From positions 62,001-126,000 of the forward strand of contig NZ_QZCH01000007.1 in NCBI RefSeq assembly GCF_003596335.1: a stretch of 64,000 bases of DNA, read 5' to 3'. Made by a program: the position numbers and the translations under genes. Under the pieces are notes generated by a model. That model did no database searches and was not told the origin of the DNA. It saw nothing but the letters and a program-made list of their open reading frames with translations. Within the stretch, counting starts at the first letter, position 1, and every line of letters begins with the position of its first letter. This stretch comes from Motilimonas pumila. GTDB taxonomy: Bacteria > Pseudomonadota > Gammaproteobacteria > Enterobacterales > CBDFNC01. Shown in pieces: positions 1-10,200 of this stretch.

Positions 1-1521
1 CTGTTCATCTTTTTTGTACCATACCCGATATCCTGGCTTGTCAGTTAACAAGGTCGGAATATTGGGGCCTGGCGCTTGCGGGCGCGGCGCAATATTGTGG
101 GCAATAAAGGGGTTGGCAGGGGGCAAGGCGAGGGCAAGCGGCGTTTGCGCTTTTTGCCAGCGACTTAACCGAGTGGTATCAATCACTTCAACCCGGTAAG
201 GCGTGTGATACCAACGCGCTGTGCGATCCGTGTCTTGGCCTTGGGCGCTGATCAGCATTCTTAGGTTGTCAGGCCTAAAGTAGTCCAGCATATTCCGGAT
301 CAACGTTTCGTCGTAATTGGCCATCACGTAATCGCCGTAAATGACGTCTTGGGCTGGATAATGATGCATGTTAATGGCCAGGTGCGAAACGAGATCAATG
401 GCGCGGCCAACTTCCTGAAATTGAAAGGCTTGCTCGACAATGGCATGTTTTTCTTGGTAGCGCCAACGGTCAATACCTTGTCCTTTAATCAGCGCGATAT
501 AGCCAAAAAGGGCTTCGATAATGTCATCAACATGGCTTAAGCCTTCGTCCGTCAGGCTAAATGACACGCTGAAATCTTTGAAGTTAGAACCGCTGATCCC
601 GCCCCCTGCGCTCAGAGTGTTGATCCAACCTTGTTGTTTGAGCACGGAAAATAAGCTCTTCGGGTATTCATTGCCCAGTAGGTGACTGAGGTAAGTCAGT
701 GGCTTGGTTTGGTAATACTGCGAGATATCCGGTAACGCAAAAGACACAAACAGTTTTTTGGTGTCTTTAACAGGGTTAACTTTGATTTCTAACGTGAGCT
801 CTTTGGGGGTGTACAGAGGGGCTTTGATCTTCCACTTTGGCAATTGGCGATCTATCACGGCACCGAACATTGCTCGGCACAATTGTTCCAGTTGGTCTAA
901 TGAAGTGGGAGCAAGTAACACTAAACTCATGCGAGAGCTGCAGTATTCTTGCTCATAAAATGCCAGTAGTTCATCACGGGCCTTACGGCCATCAAAGTCA
1001 GCAAGGGTTTGCAAATTACCGACCGAAAATTTGGCAAATGGGTGCGCTGGGTTAGTGGTTTCTTTATTTACTTGATATTGACGACGCACATCGTCTTTGA
1101 GTTTAAGCTGGTATTCTGACTCGATGGCTTGACGCTCTTTATCCACCTGTTCTTCGGTAAATAAAGGCGCAATAAAAAACTGCGCAAAGCGATCCAGTGC
1201 TGGTTCAAAATATTCCGCTTCAATATCGAAAAAGAAATTGGTGAACTCGGTGCCTGTCCAAGCATTGTGATGACCGCCATGGCGACTTATAAAGTCTTGG
1301 TAATCGCCACTTTGAGGATATTTTTCGGTGCCCAGAAACAGCATATGTTCCAGGAAATGAGACATGCCTTCACGATCGTCCGGATCGTGAAAGTGGCCGA
1401 CATTGACGGCCATCGCAGCTGCCGCAGTGGCCGCTGCACTGTCGTGAACTAGTAACACCTTGAGACCATTCGCTAAGGTGAGGTGACGATATGCTTTGCT
1501 ATCATTCGGGCTTTTATGCAC
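1..1521 (-). CDS. M16 family zinc metalloprotease (pitrilysin/insulysin type), 3' end outside window
   Basis: The reverse strand encodes the N-terminal half of a large zinc endopeptidase of the pitrilysin/insulin-degrading enzyme class. The inverted zinc motif HFLEH lies about residue 55, in the context MSHFLEHMLFLG typical of M16A enzymes. The downstream acidic stretch ESEYQLKLKDD fits the third zinc-binding glutamate region. About 507 codons are visible and the frame is open at the left edge; full-length members are about 900-960 residues. I place the start at a GTG (first base 1521) because GGAG lies six bases upstream. No signal peptide is evident, unlike the periplasmic E. coli PtrA, so location is uncertain. 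It faces away from sixA. Confidence 0.88.
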   Translation of the reverse strand, partial: MHKSPNDSKAYRHLTLANGLKVLLVHDSAAATAAAAMAVNVGHFHDPDDREGMSHFLEHMLFLGTEKYPQSGDYQDFISRHGGHHNAWTGTEFTNFFFDIEAEYFEPALDRFAQFFIAPLFTEEQVDKERQAIESEYQLKLKDDVRRQYQVNKETTNPAHPFAKFSVGNLQTLADFDGRKARDELLAFYEQEYCSSRMSLVLLAPTSLDQLEQLCRAMFGAVIDRQLPKWKIKAPLYTPKELTLEIKVNPVKDTKKLFVSFALPDISQYYQTKPLTYLSHLLGNEYPKSLFSVLKQQGWINTLSAGGGISGSNFKDFSVSFSLTDEGLSHVDDIIEALFGYIALIKGQGIDRWRYQEKHAIVEQAFQFQEVGRAIDLVSHLAINMHHYPAQDVIYGDYVMANYDETLIRNMLDYFRPDNLRMLISAQGQDTDRTARWYHTPYRVEVIDTTRLSRWQKAQTPLALALPPANPFIAHNIAPRPQAPGPNIPTLLTDKPGYRVWYKKDEQ

Positions 1522-1722
1522 GGCGTACTCCGGGGGTAGTATCGGGCAGGCGAGGTCAAGCCTGAATGCACCCAAAAGTGTAATTTTGTGTGAGACAACA
1601 ATCCATTATTAACAGGATATCAGAGAGTTGCAAATGATTATGATAAATTTGAACGCTGCCACTTTTAACTCAAAGCCATCACACGTAAACTACCTACTTT
1701 AGTATTTGTTTAGGCTATGCTC

Positions 1723-2190
1723 ATGCAAGTGTATATTATGCGCCACGGTCAAGCTGAAATGTTAGCCAAAACTGACGCTCAACGCCCGTTAACTGCAACC
1801 GGCAAACATGAATCTGAAGCCATGGCCCACTGGCTTGCGCCGCAACTCAGTCACCTGGAAGTAATAGGACACAGTCCGTACTTAAGAGCCGAGCAGACCT
1901 TTGCGGCTATTTCTCCTTTGTTACCCACAGCAGATAAAACCGTTGAGCTGCAACACTTGATCCCCTCAGGTAACGTACACAAAGTGACCAATTTTATCTA
2001 TGAGATGCAACAGCAAGGTGTCAAAAGCCTAATGTTGGTTTCACATTTACCCTTGGTCGGTTATTTGGTTGCCGAGTTATGTCCCAGCGCGGGCGCCCCT
2101 ATTTTTGCCACCTCTGGTATAGCATGCGTCAATATTGATGATGATTTACAAGGTGAACTGCAGTTTTTATCGGCCCCACACGACTTGTAA
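1723..2190 (+). CDS. sixA: Phosphohistidine phosphatase SixA
   Basis: This is a small histidine phosphatase that removes phosphate from histidine-phosphorylated proteins (ArcB HPt domain or nitrogen-PTS NPr in E. coli). The N-terminal RHG motif (IMRHGQAE) and the second catalytic histidine in SHLPLVGYLVAELCP closely match E. coli SixA over the full length. Two ATGs lie six bases apart. The second (1723) is preferred because it gives the family N-terminus MQVYIMRHG and leaves TTTAGG at a sensible ribosome binding distance. The product has 155 residues. It is a single gene, divergent from the M16 protease. Confidence 0.93.
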   Translation: MQVYIMRHGQAEMLAKTDAQRPLTATGKHESEAMAHWLAPQLSHLEVIGHSPYLRAEQTFAAISPLLPTADKTVELQHLIPSGNVHKVTNFIYEMQQQGVKSLMLVSHLPLVGYLVAELCPSAGAPIFATSGIACVNIDDDLQGELQFLSAPHDL

Positions 2191-2412
2191 TTGCTCCATC
2201 GATTTCTCAGGGATCCTGATGAGTAAGGTAACACCTTGAAGTTATTGACTATCCCGTGTTGCCTTCATGACATTTTCTGTAATTGTCAGGCGTCAACTTT
2301 CAGAGTCAGTGATGGATCTAGATCAAAAGTATCTCAATAAATGCGTTCAAAAGCTTTGTACATCAACTAATGTAAGCGCTTGTTATTGAAATATTACATT
2401 AAAAGGTTATTC

Positions 2413-2823
2413 ATGAAGTTTCATCCCATCGCTATTCTTTGTGTAGCTTTGTCTTCGGCCACTATGGCCAATCCTGCCCAAGACACGTTTTTTAAAAAAG
2501 CAGAAAACGAAAGAAAATATCAAGCCGCTTTAACAGAAGGAAAGATTAGCACCTCTCGAGACAAGTTGGTTAAAGTGTGTCAAAGCGTTAAGCAAAATAA
2601 ACAACCTGACCTTGACTGCAAATGTTATTCTGAGCAAGTTGCAAAGCTGTCTGACAGAGACATTTTTTACGAGTCCGTAGTGGCTTTTGAAGATTATATG
2701 AAAACGGTCGCGAAAATTAAACAAGCATTGAGCAAAGATGATACCGCGGAAATTGAAAGGCTTAAAAAAGCGCAGTCGGAAAAAGACACGCTAACGAAGC
2801 GCTTAAGTCAAGCCTGCGGGTAA
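2413..2823 (+). CDS. Small secreted cysteine-containing protein, function unknown
   Basis: A protein of about 136 residues with a clear Sec signal peptide (MKFHPIAILCVALSSATMA, probable cleavage after ATMA). The mature part is charged and mostly helical. It has four cysteines: one in VKVCQS, a CxC pair in DLDCKCY, and one at the extreme C-terminus (QACG), so disulfides in the periplasm are likely. The ATG at 2413 is chosen because AAAGG precedes it and the signal peptide begins there; an in-frame ATG at 2380 would add a basic extension. I recognise no named family. It stands alone between sixA and a gene-poor stretch. Confidence 0.7.
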   Translation: MKFHPIAILCVALSSATMANPAQDTFFKKAENERKYQAALTEGKISTSRDKLVKVCQSVKQNKQPDLDCKCYSEQVAKLSDRDIFYESVVAFEDYMKTVAKIKQALSKDDTAEIERLKKAQSEKDTLTKRLSQACG

Positions 2824-3366
2824 ATAGCCTCGAACCTAATACATCAATATTGGCAGCTTGATGGCAGTTGAATGCTGTCAAGCTAGTGCATTTATATGTT
2901 AAAGGTTTCGGCAAGTCATTCCTTGTTACTCCTTTATGGAAGGTTTTTATTTTGAAGCGATTATTACATTGCTGCCTTTTGTTAGCTTGACACTCTTTGG
3001 CGGTGTTGTCTTTACAAACACGCAGGCCTTACCTGCCTTCACAACACTTTAATGATGAGAGTCGCTAAGCTTTTTCATCAACAAGGTAAATCGACCCGCT
3101 TATTGGCGCAAGGCAAACGTTTGTAATGGCTTTGCTTCGCCACTTATACCACTTGTGCCTTAGCATTCTAAAGCCTCTGTCTCGACGAGATCGCTTAACT
3201 TAACAATGATATTTTTATCGTCCTCTTTGTCCGTATTTTTTACACTTAGTCAATGAAAATCTGTAACCTGAAAAAAAATAATAGACTTTTCATGCACATA
3301 AAATTCCGGCTTAGAACTTGCTTTGTTTTCTTTGTTATTTTTAACATGGAAATCAAGGGGGTATCG
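2824..3366. other. Gene-poor stretch with possible decayed small ORFs
   Basis: No convincing gene is seen in these 543 bases. A 38-codon frame at 2936-3052 would encode a hydrophobic signal-like peptide. Its TAA overlaps an ATG that opens a 24-codon frame (3052-3126). Neither has a convincing ribosome binding site or a family I know. The stretch may hold remnants of small secreted-protein genes, and the promoter of the next gene. Confidence 0.4.
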
Positions 3367-4092
3367 ATGCGTTTGCTTCAATCCTTGGCGTTGTTAGCTT
3401 GTTATCTTTTCGTTGCACCGATTAATGCTGCTGTGGTTGTTTTTGATGATGAACTGGCGTGGAAAAATGCCCTTAGTCCCGGTTTTGAATTTATCACTGA
3501 GGACTTTAAAAGTAGCATAGAAGAAACTGATGACACTATTTCTATGGCCCATTTTGATTTAGTGTACTCCCCTGCTAGTACAAGTATTAACCCTGCTAGT
3601 ACAAGTATTAACCCTGCTAGAACAAGTATTAACCCTGCTAGAACAAGTAAGAATAAAGTTGCGTCAGAGGTGTTACTGATGGACTTCAGTTATGACGGTG
3701 TGGCGTATATTGAGGTGTTGTTTGATCAGTGGGTAAATGGTTTTATCGCGTACTTCACCGGAGCGACCAATGGTGACCAAATTACGGTGGAAGTCAATAG
3801 CATGACGTTGAGCCTTGCCGACACTCTTGGGGGCGGTCCGTCGAGTATCGGCGGCACCGGCTTTTATGGCGTGCTAGATACCGATCAGCGCTTTAATTCT
3901 ATTCGATTCTCGACGCTGCAGACAACCGAGTTTGGCGAGTTCGCGAATCTTGACGACTTTACTATGGCTGTTGCCAGTTCTGGTGGAGTAGTCAGTATTG
4001 ATGAGCCAGCCAGCTGGCCGTTATTTCTGAGTGTGATTGTACTGTTGGCTTTTTGGAGACAAGGGGACTTGGTCGACAGGCGCAAGCTTTGA
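3367..4092 (+). CDS. Secreted protein with PEP-CTERM-like C-terminal anchor
   Basis: A protein of 241 residues. The N-terminus (MRLLQSLALLACYLFVAPINAA) is a Sec signal peptide. The C-terminus has the three-part PEP-CTERM pattern: EPASWP, a hydrophobic helix (LFLSVIVLLAF), then a basic tail ending DRRKL. Such tails are cleaved by exosortase in biofilm-forming Gram-negative bacteria; no exosortase gene is in the window. The middle is probably beta-rich, with acidic and glycine-rich segments, and I recognise no catalytic family. Residues about 69-95 are a seven-residue repeat (NPAxTSI) encoded by tandem DNA repeats. The start at 3367 has AAGGGGG upstream; an ATG at 3253 in frame is less likely because it buries the signal peptide. 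Confidence 0.72.
   Translation: MRLLQSLALLACYLFVAPINAAVVVFDDELAWKNALSPGFEFITEDFKSSIEETDDTISMAHFDLVYSPASTSINPASTSINPARTSINPARTSKNKVASEVLLMDFSYDGVAYIEVLFDQWVNGFIAYFTGATNGDQITVEVNSMTLSLADTLGGGPSSIGGTGFYGVLDTDQRFNSIRFSTLQTTEFGEFANLDDFTMAVASSGGVVSIDEPASWPLFLSVIVLLAFWRQGDLVDRRKL
3571..3650 (+). repeat. Tandem 21-bp repeat inside coding sequence, about 3.8 copies
   Basis: The unit begins CCTGCTAGTACAAGTATTAA and is 21 bases long, so each copy adds seven residues without changing frame. Copies start at 3571, 3592, 3613 and 3634. The first two are identical, the third and fourth share a T-to-A change, and the last is truncated and diverged. Near-identity at DNA level suggests recent slippage expansion. 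Confidence 0.9.
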
Positions 4093-4207
4093 GTACTAAG
4101 GCCAAGCAAGCTTAACCCTGATTTAATGTTATTGACTGCTTAGTTAAATAAAAATGTCATAAAGCGTCTTTATGCTGCCTGTGTTGATTTTAGCCAGGTA
4201 GGCCAGT

Positions 4208-4417
4208 ATGCGAACATTTAAAGATTACAACGCCGTTAAAATTGCTAAATACGTCAAGTCATATTTTACTGGGCAGCTGTTTATTCAAGGGGAAGGGCGA
4301 TTTGAATTCGCCCAAGGAAAGGTTATTTTTTCAGCTACCGCCCCGCATCATTATAAGCGCGTTGCGTCGCAAGTGAACCGAGAAATAAAAGCATTAAAAA
4401 GCCTCGCGGTGGCGTAA
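4208..4417 (+). CDS. Small cytosolic protein, function unknown (69 residues)
   Basis: A short basic protein beginning MRTFKDYNAVKIAKYVKSYF. It has no signal peptide, no membrane segment and no cysteine. The sequence alternates a helix, a short beta-like region (LFIQGEGRFEFAQGKVIF) and a C-terminal helix. AGGTAGG lies just upstream of the ATG as a possible ribosome binding site. I do not recognise the family. It is convergent with smrB, 30 bases away. Confidence 0.6.
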   Translation: MRTFKDYNAVKIAKYVKSYFTGQLFIQGEGRFEFAQGKVIFSATAPHHYKRVASQVNREIKALKSLAVA

Positions 4418-4447
4418 AATGACCAGAGATTCTTCGCGCTAGTCAGC

Positions 4448-4981
4448 TTAGCGACGTAAATGTTGCTCATCAATCTCGATTAATACTAAGAGTGCACCTT
4501 GGCCACCGTATTCGAGTGGCGCCTGATGGAAAGCGACCACGTCTGGGTGCTGTGCCAGCCACATAGGCGTCTTCTTTTTCAAAATATGCTTACCGATACC
4601 GTGCATTACGCAGCAAGTCTGGTAGTGGCGCTTTTTACACTCGTGGATTAATCCCGCTAACTCGCGCTTGGCTTGTTGTTGGGTAAGCCCATGCAGATCC
4701 AGAAAAATTTCGGGAGGGTAATCACCACGGCGTAGCTTCTTCAACTCAAACTTATCGGCGCCTTCGGCGATAAATCGCATCGGGCCATGTTCATCAAAGT
4801 GAGGCTCAAACTCGTCAGAAAAATACTCTTGTTCGAGTTCATGCTGTTTTATTTCCTGACGCTCAATTTTTTCCTTGATCCTAGGTTTGTCTGGTCTTAT
4901 GGTATCCTGTTTGATTTCACGGGCACCTGAAATGGCCTCTTTAAATAGAGAAAAGTCGTCAGTATCGTCTTTGTGAGCCAT
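4448..4981 (-). CDS. smrB: Ribosome rescue endonuclease SmrB
   Basis: SmrB cleaves mRNA at collided ribosomes so that stalled complexes can be rescued. The 177-residue product carries an N-terminal basic extension and a C-terminal Smr domain. Its conserved DLHG motif ([16 protein letters not shown]) and HGxG motif ([13 protein letters not shown]) are both present, and the end ([18 protein letters not shown]) matches E. coli SmrB (YfcN). The start at 4981 ([10 protein letters not shown]) has AAGGGCG upstream; a longer in-frame ATG at 5014 exists. It is divergent from prmB with a 63-base gap, the arrangement known in E. coli. Confidence 0.93.
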   Translation of the reverse strand: MAHKDDTDDFSLFKEAISGAREIKQDTIRPDKPRIKEKIERQEIKQHELEQEYFSDEFEPHFDEHGPMRFIAEGADKFELKKLRRGDYPPEIFLDLHGLTQQQAKRELAGLIHECKKRHYQTCCVMHGIGKHILKKKTPMWLAQHPDVVAFHQAPLEYGGQGALLVLIEIDEQHLRR

Positions 4982-5044
4982 AATATCGCCCTTTTTCATC
5001 GAAGTTTCATGCAAACCGGGATTTTAACCGAGTTGAGGTATAAT

Positions 5045-5968
5045 TTGGACAATAATTTACGCGCTGAGGCAGTCGCGGATTTAATCACTATCGGCGATCT
5101 GATTCGTTGGAGTGCAACGCAATTTAGCCAGCATGGCGTTTTTTTTGGTCATGGCACGGACAACCCTTGGGATGAAGCGGTGCAATTAATTTTGCCCAGT
5201 TTGCATTTACCGGTCGAAATGGGCGGTGACATTCGCCACAGTCGTTTGACCACAAGTGAGCGTCAACACTTGGTAGATTTAGTGGCAAGGCGAATCGATG
5301 AGCGGATCCCAACTCCTTACTTGACCCATAAAGCGTGGTTTGCAGGATTGGAGTTTTATGTTGATGAGCGCGTTTTAGTGCCGCGCTCACCTTACGCTGA
5401 ATTGATCCAGCAAGGCTTTATGCCGTGGCTGACACAAGCGCCGCAAAGGGTGCTTGACCTGTGTACTGGCAGCGGTTGTATCGCCATAGCGTGTGCTTAT
5501 GCTTTCCCAGAAGCGGAAGTAGACGCCGTTGATATCTCGACGGATGCGCTGGATGTAGCCCAAGTCAATATTCAGGATCATGGCCTTGAACAGCAAGTTT
5601 TCCCGATAGAGTCTGATTTATTCAGTGGGGTTAAAGGCCAAAAATATGATTTAATTGTGTCTAATCCACCTTACGTGGACCAAGAAGACATGGACAGTTT
5701 ACCGGATGAGTTTCGTCACGAACCAGAGCTTGGTTTGGCTGCGGGCTTTGATGGCCTAGATTTAGTGCGCCAGATGTTGGCGCAAGCCGCTGATATGTTG
5801 ACAGACAACGGCGTATTATTTGTTGAAGTGGGGAATTCCCAAGTACACCTTGAGCAAGCGTACCCAGAAGTACCTTTCACCTGGATTGAATTTGAACAGG
5901 GTGGTCATGGTGTATTTATGTTGAACCAAGCGCAGTTACAGCAATTTCAACACGTGTTTTCCTCTTAA
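5045..5968 (+). CDS. prmB: Ribosomal protein uL3 glutamine methyltransferase PrmB (TTG start)
   Basis: PrmB uses S-adenosylmethionine to methylate a glutamine of ribosomal protein L3. The class I methyltransferase glycine motif ([16 protein letters not shown]) and the glutamine-binding NPPY motif (SNPPYV) are present. The C-terminal [12 protein letters not shown] matches the family. The start is placed at a TTG (5045): GAGG lies six bases upstream, and the resulting N-terminus aligns residue for residue in length with E. coli PrmB (MDxxxxxEAVxxLxTI). The ATG at 4973 would overlap smrB and add 24 unrelated residues. aroC follows after 18 bases, probably in one transcript. Confidence 0.93.
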   Translation: MDNNLRAEAVADLITIGDLIRWSATQFSQHGVFFGHGTDNPWDEAVQLILPSLHLPVEMGGDIRHSRLTTSERQHLVDLVARRIDERIPTPYLTHKAWFAGLEFYVDERVLVPRSPYAELIQQGFMPWLTQAPQRVLDLCTGSGCIAIACAYAFPEAEVDAVDISTDALDVAQVNIQDHGLEQQVFPIESDLFSGVKGQKYDLIVSNPPYVDQEDMDSLPDEFRHEPELGLAAGFDGLDLVRQMLAQAADMLTDNGVLFVEVGNSQVHLEQAYPEVPFTWIEFEQGGHGVFMLNQAQLQQFQHVFSS

Positions 5969-5986
5969 CGATAGGATAAAAGAAAA

Positions 5987-7072
5987 ATGGCAGGGAACAG
6001 TTTCGGACAACTTTTTCGAATTTCGACGTTTGGTGAGAGCCACGGTGTCGCTTTAGGTTGTGTGGTGGACGGTGTACCACCTGGGTTAGAAATATCAGAA
6101 GCCGACTTACAAGCGGACCTAGACCGTCGTAAGCCGGGCACTTCGCGTTATACCACGCAGCGCCGTGAACCCGATCAAGTACGCATTTTGTCAGGCGTAT
6201 TTGAAGGTAAAACGACAGGTTGTAGCATAGGTTTGTTAATTGAGAATACCGACCAACGCTCTAAAGATTATTCGGCAATCTCTAACTTGTTTCGCCCAGG
6301 TCATGCCGATTACACGTATCATCAAAAGTTTGGTCATCGTGATTACCGCGGCGGCGGTCGCTCTAGCGCCCGCGAGACAGCGATGCGTGTGGCTGCGGGC
6401 GCCATTGCTAAAAAGTACTTGGCAGAGAAATTTGGCATCAAAGTACGAGCTTACATGAGCCAATTGGCTGACATTAAAGCGGAAACCATTGATTGGGAAC
6501 AAGTTGAGCAAAACCCGTTCTTTTTCCCTGATGCGTCTAAACTTGATGCCCTTGACCAGTACATGCGTGACCTGAAAAAGCAAGGTGACTCAATCGGTGC
6601 CAAAATTACCGTAGTGGCAGAGCAAGTGCCTGTGGGTCTAGGCGAGCCGGTGTTTGACCGTATTGATGCTGACATTGCGCATGCGCTGATGAGCATTAAC
6701 GCCGTGAAAGGCGTTGAAATTGGTGATGGTTTTGATGTGGTCAATCAAAAAGGCACAGAGCATCGCGATGAACTGACTCCTGACGGTTTTACTTCAAATC
6801 ATGCGGGCGGTGTATTAGGCGGTATTTCTACCGGTCAAGACATCATTGCCCATATTGCGCTTAAGCCAACGTCGAGTATTACCATCCCGGGTAAAACCAT
6901 TACTGTTGACGGCGAGGCCACTGAGATGATCACTAAAGGTCGCCACGATCCTTGTGTGGGCATTCGTGCGGTACCGATTGCGGAAGCCATGATGGCGATT
7001 ACTATCATGGATCACTTATTACGTCATCGCGCACAAAATATCGATGTAGTGACGCAAACGCCAAAAATTTAA
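5987..7072 (+). CDS. aroC: Chorismate synthase AroC
   Basis: AroC makes chorismate from 5-enolpyruvylshikimate-3-phosphate, the last common step of aromatic amino acid synthesis, and needs reduced FMN. All the family signatures are present: GESHG near the N-terminus, [20 protein letters not shown], the [15 protein letters not shown] segment and [15 protein letters not shown]. The 361-residue length equals that of E. coli. It lies directly behind prmB, as in many gammaproteobacteria, and ends at a strong terminator. Confidence 0.98.
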   Translation: MAGNSFGQLFRISTFGESHGVALGCVVDGVPPGLEISEADLQADLDRRKPGTSRYTTQRREPDQVRILSGVFEGKTTGCSIGLLIENTDQRSKDYSAISNLFRPGHADYTYHQKFGHRDYRGGGRSSARETAMRVAAGAIAKKYLAEKFGIKVRAYMSQLADIKAETIDWEQVEQNPFFFPDASKLDALDQYMRDLKKQGDSIGAKITVVAEQVPVGLGEPVFDRIDADIAHALMSINAVKGVEIGDGFDVVNQKGTEHRDELTPDGFTSNHAGGVLGGISTGQDIIAHIALKPTSSITIPGKTITVDGEATEMITKGRHDPCVGIRAVPIAEAMMAITIMDHLLRHRAQNIDVVTQTPKI

Positions 7073-7098
7073 GCTTGGCGTCAAAGTCCCGTGTTTAC

Positions 7099-7127
7099 AA
7101 GCCACCAATAAGGTGGCTTTTTTTGTT
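7099..7127 (+). terminator. Rho-independent terminator of prmB-aroC
   Basis: The hairpin AAGCCACC / GGTGGCTT with a short AATAA loop is followed by a run of T. It lies 26 bases after the aroC stop. Confidence 0.88.
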
Positions 7128-7180
7128 TTAGTGCAACTAAATTTGATTTTATAGGGCGGTATTTATGCAGCAATGTTTGA

Positions 7181-7186
7181 TATAAT
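7181..7186 (+). promoter_or_regulatory. Possible -10 element upstream of ydiJ
   Basis: A perfect TATAAT lies about 45 bases before the ydiJ start and just after the aroC terminator. No good -35 hexamer is visible at 17 bases, so this is only a candidate. Confidence 0.35.
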
Positions 7187-7231
7187 CGCGCCATTATAAT
7201 TTAAAGCGTTCTACAGGGACTTGTGAGCAAT

Positions 7232-10200
7232 ATGATCCCCAATCTTAGTATTCAAGAAAATATTCATCCTGACGTTGTTGCGTATTTAAAAGAGCTTGGC
7301 AACAGTACTTACAGCGGTGACATTGAAACCACCTATGCCAGTAGACTTGCGGTGGCGACAGATAACTCTGTGTATCAAAGTTTGCCACAAGCCGTATTAC
7401 TGCCAAAGACGCAGCAAGACTTAATCACTTTGTGCCGTTTTGCCAGTAAACCAAAATATCAAAGCGTTAAATTTTCCCCACGGGGCGGCGGCACGGGTAC
7501 CAATGGCCAGTCATTAACCCAGCATGTGGTGGTCGACTTATCACGCCACATGAACAAAATTTTGGAAGTGAACGCCAAAGAAGGTTGGGTTAGGGTGCAA
7601 ACCGGCGTGGTCAAAGACCAGCTCAATGATGCCCTTCGTCCTCATGGTTTTTTCTTTTCACCTGATTTGTCGACCAGTAACCGCGCCACTGTCGGTGGTA
7701 TGATTAATACCGACGCATCAGGCCAGGGCTCGTTAAAATACGGCAAAACCAGTGATCATGTATTGGCTTTGACCTCGGTATTAGTGAACGGCGATCTACT
7801 AAAAACTAAGCCCGTAAGTCTAGCCAAAGCGTTGCAGTTTGCAGAAGAAGAAACCGCTACCGGCCAGATCTATCGCCAAGTGTTAGGCACATGCCAACAA
7901 ATGGAACAGGAAATCGAACAGCGTTTTCCTAAGTTAAACCGCTTTTTAACCGGTTATGACTTAAAACACGTGTTTGATAAGCAACAGGAAAAAGTCGATG
8001 TAAGTCGTATCTTGTGTGGCTCTGAGGGGTCATTGGCTTTTATCACTGAAGCTAAACTTAATATTACCCCGATCCCGACATACCGTGCCTTAATCAACGT
8101 GAAATACGACAGCTTTGAGTCTGCCTTGCGTAACGCGCCATTTCTTGTTGAAGCGCAAGCGCTTAGCGTTGAAACGGTTGACTCTCGGGTGCTCAATTTA
8201 GCCAAACAAGACATTGTTTGGCATAGCGTGTCAGATTTAATCAAAGACGTGCCTGACAAAGTAATGGACGGCCTCAATATTGTTGAATACGCCGAGCAAG
8301 ACGAAACCAAACAAAATGAGAAAATAGCCCGCTTAACTCAGTTATTAGACGCCAAGATAGCCCAAGGCGAAAGCGGCTTAATTGGCTATCAAATTACCAC
8401 TGACTTAGCGGCGATTAACCGCATTTATGGCATGCGTAAAAAAGCGGTTGGACTATTGGGCGCCGCGAAAGGCCGGGCTAAGCCGGTAGCGTTTGCTGAA
8501 GACACGTGTGTGCCACCAGAGAATCTGGCTGATTTCATCATCGAATTTCGCGCCCTGTTAGATAATAAAGGCCTGAACTACGGTATGTTTGGCCATGTTG
8601 ACGCAGGGGTCTTACACGTGCGTCCTGCTTTGGATATGTGTGACCCAGAGCAAGAAGTCTTAATGCGTGAAATTTCAGACAAGGTCGTTGCCTTAACCGC
8701 CAAATACAAAGGCTTAATGTGGGGGGAACACGGTAAAGGTTTCCGCTCGGAGTATGGCCCAGAGTTCTTTGGCAAAACCCTGTTCAATGAACTACGTAAA
8801 ATCAAAGGTGTATTTGATCCTTTAAATCGAGTCAATCCGGGGAAAATTTGTACCCCGTTTGACTCCCAAGATAGCTTGGTTAGCGTTGATGCCACCAAAC
8901 GCGGTTTTTACGACCGTCAGATTCCGGTGCAAGTTCGCGACAGTTTTACTGAGGCGGTAGATTGTAACGGTAATGGCCTGTGTTTTAACTATGACACTAC
9001 GTCTCCTATGTGTCCTTCAAGTAAGATCACCAAAGACCGTCGTCATTCGCCGAAAGGCCGAGCTGGTTTGATGCGGGAATGGTTGAGGCAGTTAGTTAAT
9101 AACGACGTTGACATTATTGCCCTTGAAAAAGACCTCATGGCGGGCAAGAACGACATTAGCTTAGTGAAACGTTTTGCTAACAGTTGGTCTAAAAAGCGGG
9201 GCGAGTACGACTTTTCGGCCGAAGTGATGGAAGCCATGGAAGGCTGTTTAGCCTGTAAAGCGTGTAGCAGCCAGTGTCCGATTAAAGTGGATGTACCGAC
9301 TTTCCGTTCGCGTTTTATGTTTTTGTATTACAGTCGCTACCAACGTGCGGTGAAAGATTACATGGTGGGATATTCAGAGAGTTACACCCCACTGATGGCG
9401 AAAGCGCCAGGCATGTTTAATGTATTTTTGAAACAAGATTGGGTGCAAAAGTTAACCACTAAAGCCATTGGCATGGTTGATATACCGGTATTAAGCCAGC
9501 CAACATTAGCCCGTTCGTTAAAAGGCCACACTGCGACCAAATTTAACATGCAGGCCTTGGCTGAATTGCCAAAAGCAGAGCGTGATAAACATGTCCTAAT
9601 CGTGCAAGACCCATTTACCAGTTATTACGATGCGGACGTGGTTCGCGATCTTGTGTTATTGATTGAGCGAATGGGTTTCCATCCTGTATTGTTGCCGTTT
9701 AAGCCAAACGGCAAGCCGCAACACATCAAAGGTTTTTTGCGTCAATTTGCAAAAACGGCGCAGACGGCGTCTGATTTCTTGAACCAAGTGGCGCAGTTAA
9801 AGATCCCTATGATAGGCACAGATCCTGCGTTGGTATTGTGTTACCGCGACGAGTACAAGAAAGTACTGGGAGACAAGCGTGGTCAGTTTGAAGTGAAGCT
9901 GTTTCAAGAGTGGCTTACCCCCAGACTGCACCAGGTACACATCAAAGCGACCACGAACAAAGATTTCTATTTATTTGGCCATTGTACGGAAAAAACCAAT
10001 GTGCCTAGTTCAAGCAACGACTGGAAAGAAATCTTTAATGCCTTTGGTTGTACCTTGTCTGAGGTGAGCGTTGGCTGTTGTGGTATGGCAGGTACTTATG
10101 GCCACGACGCGAAACAATTAGATAACTCTAAAGGTATTTATGGTTTAAGTTGGCAGCAAGCCATTGCCAAACATGACAAGTCTCAATGTTTGGCAACGGG

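Noticed and set aside
2308..2389. Short Cys-containing frame before the secreted protein gene, reminiscent of its VKVCQ and CKCY segments
   Set aside because: Only about 25 codons, no ribosome binding site, and the similarity is too weak to call a duplicate.
3571..3650. Possible CRISPR-like repeat array
   Set aside because: The copies are contiguous without spacers, keep the reading frame and lie inside a gene; it is a coding tandem repeat.
6236..6744. Long antisense frames inside aroC
   Set aside because: They are shadows of a strongly conserved gene and have no ribosome binding site or protein-like pattern.
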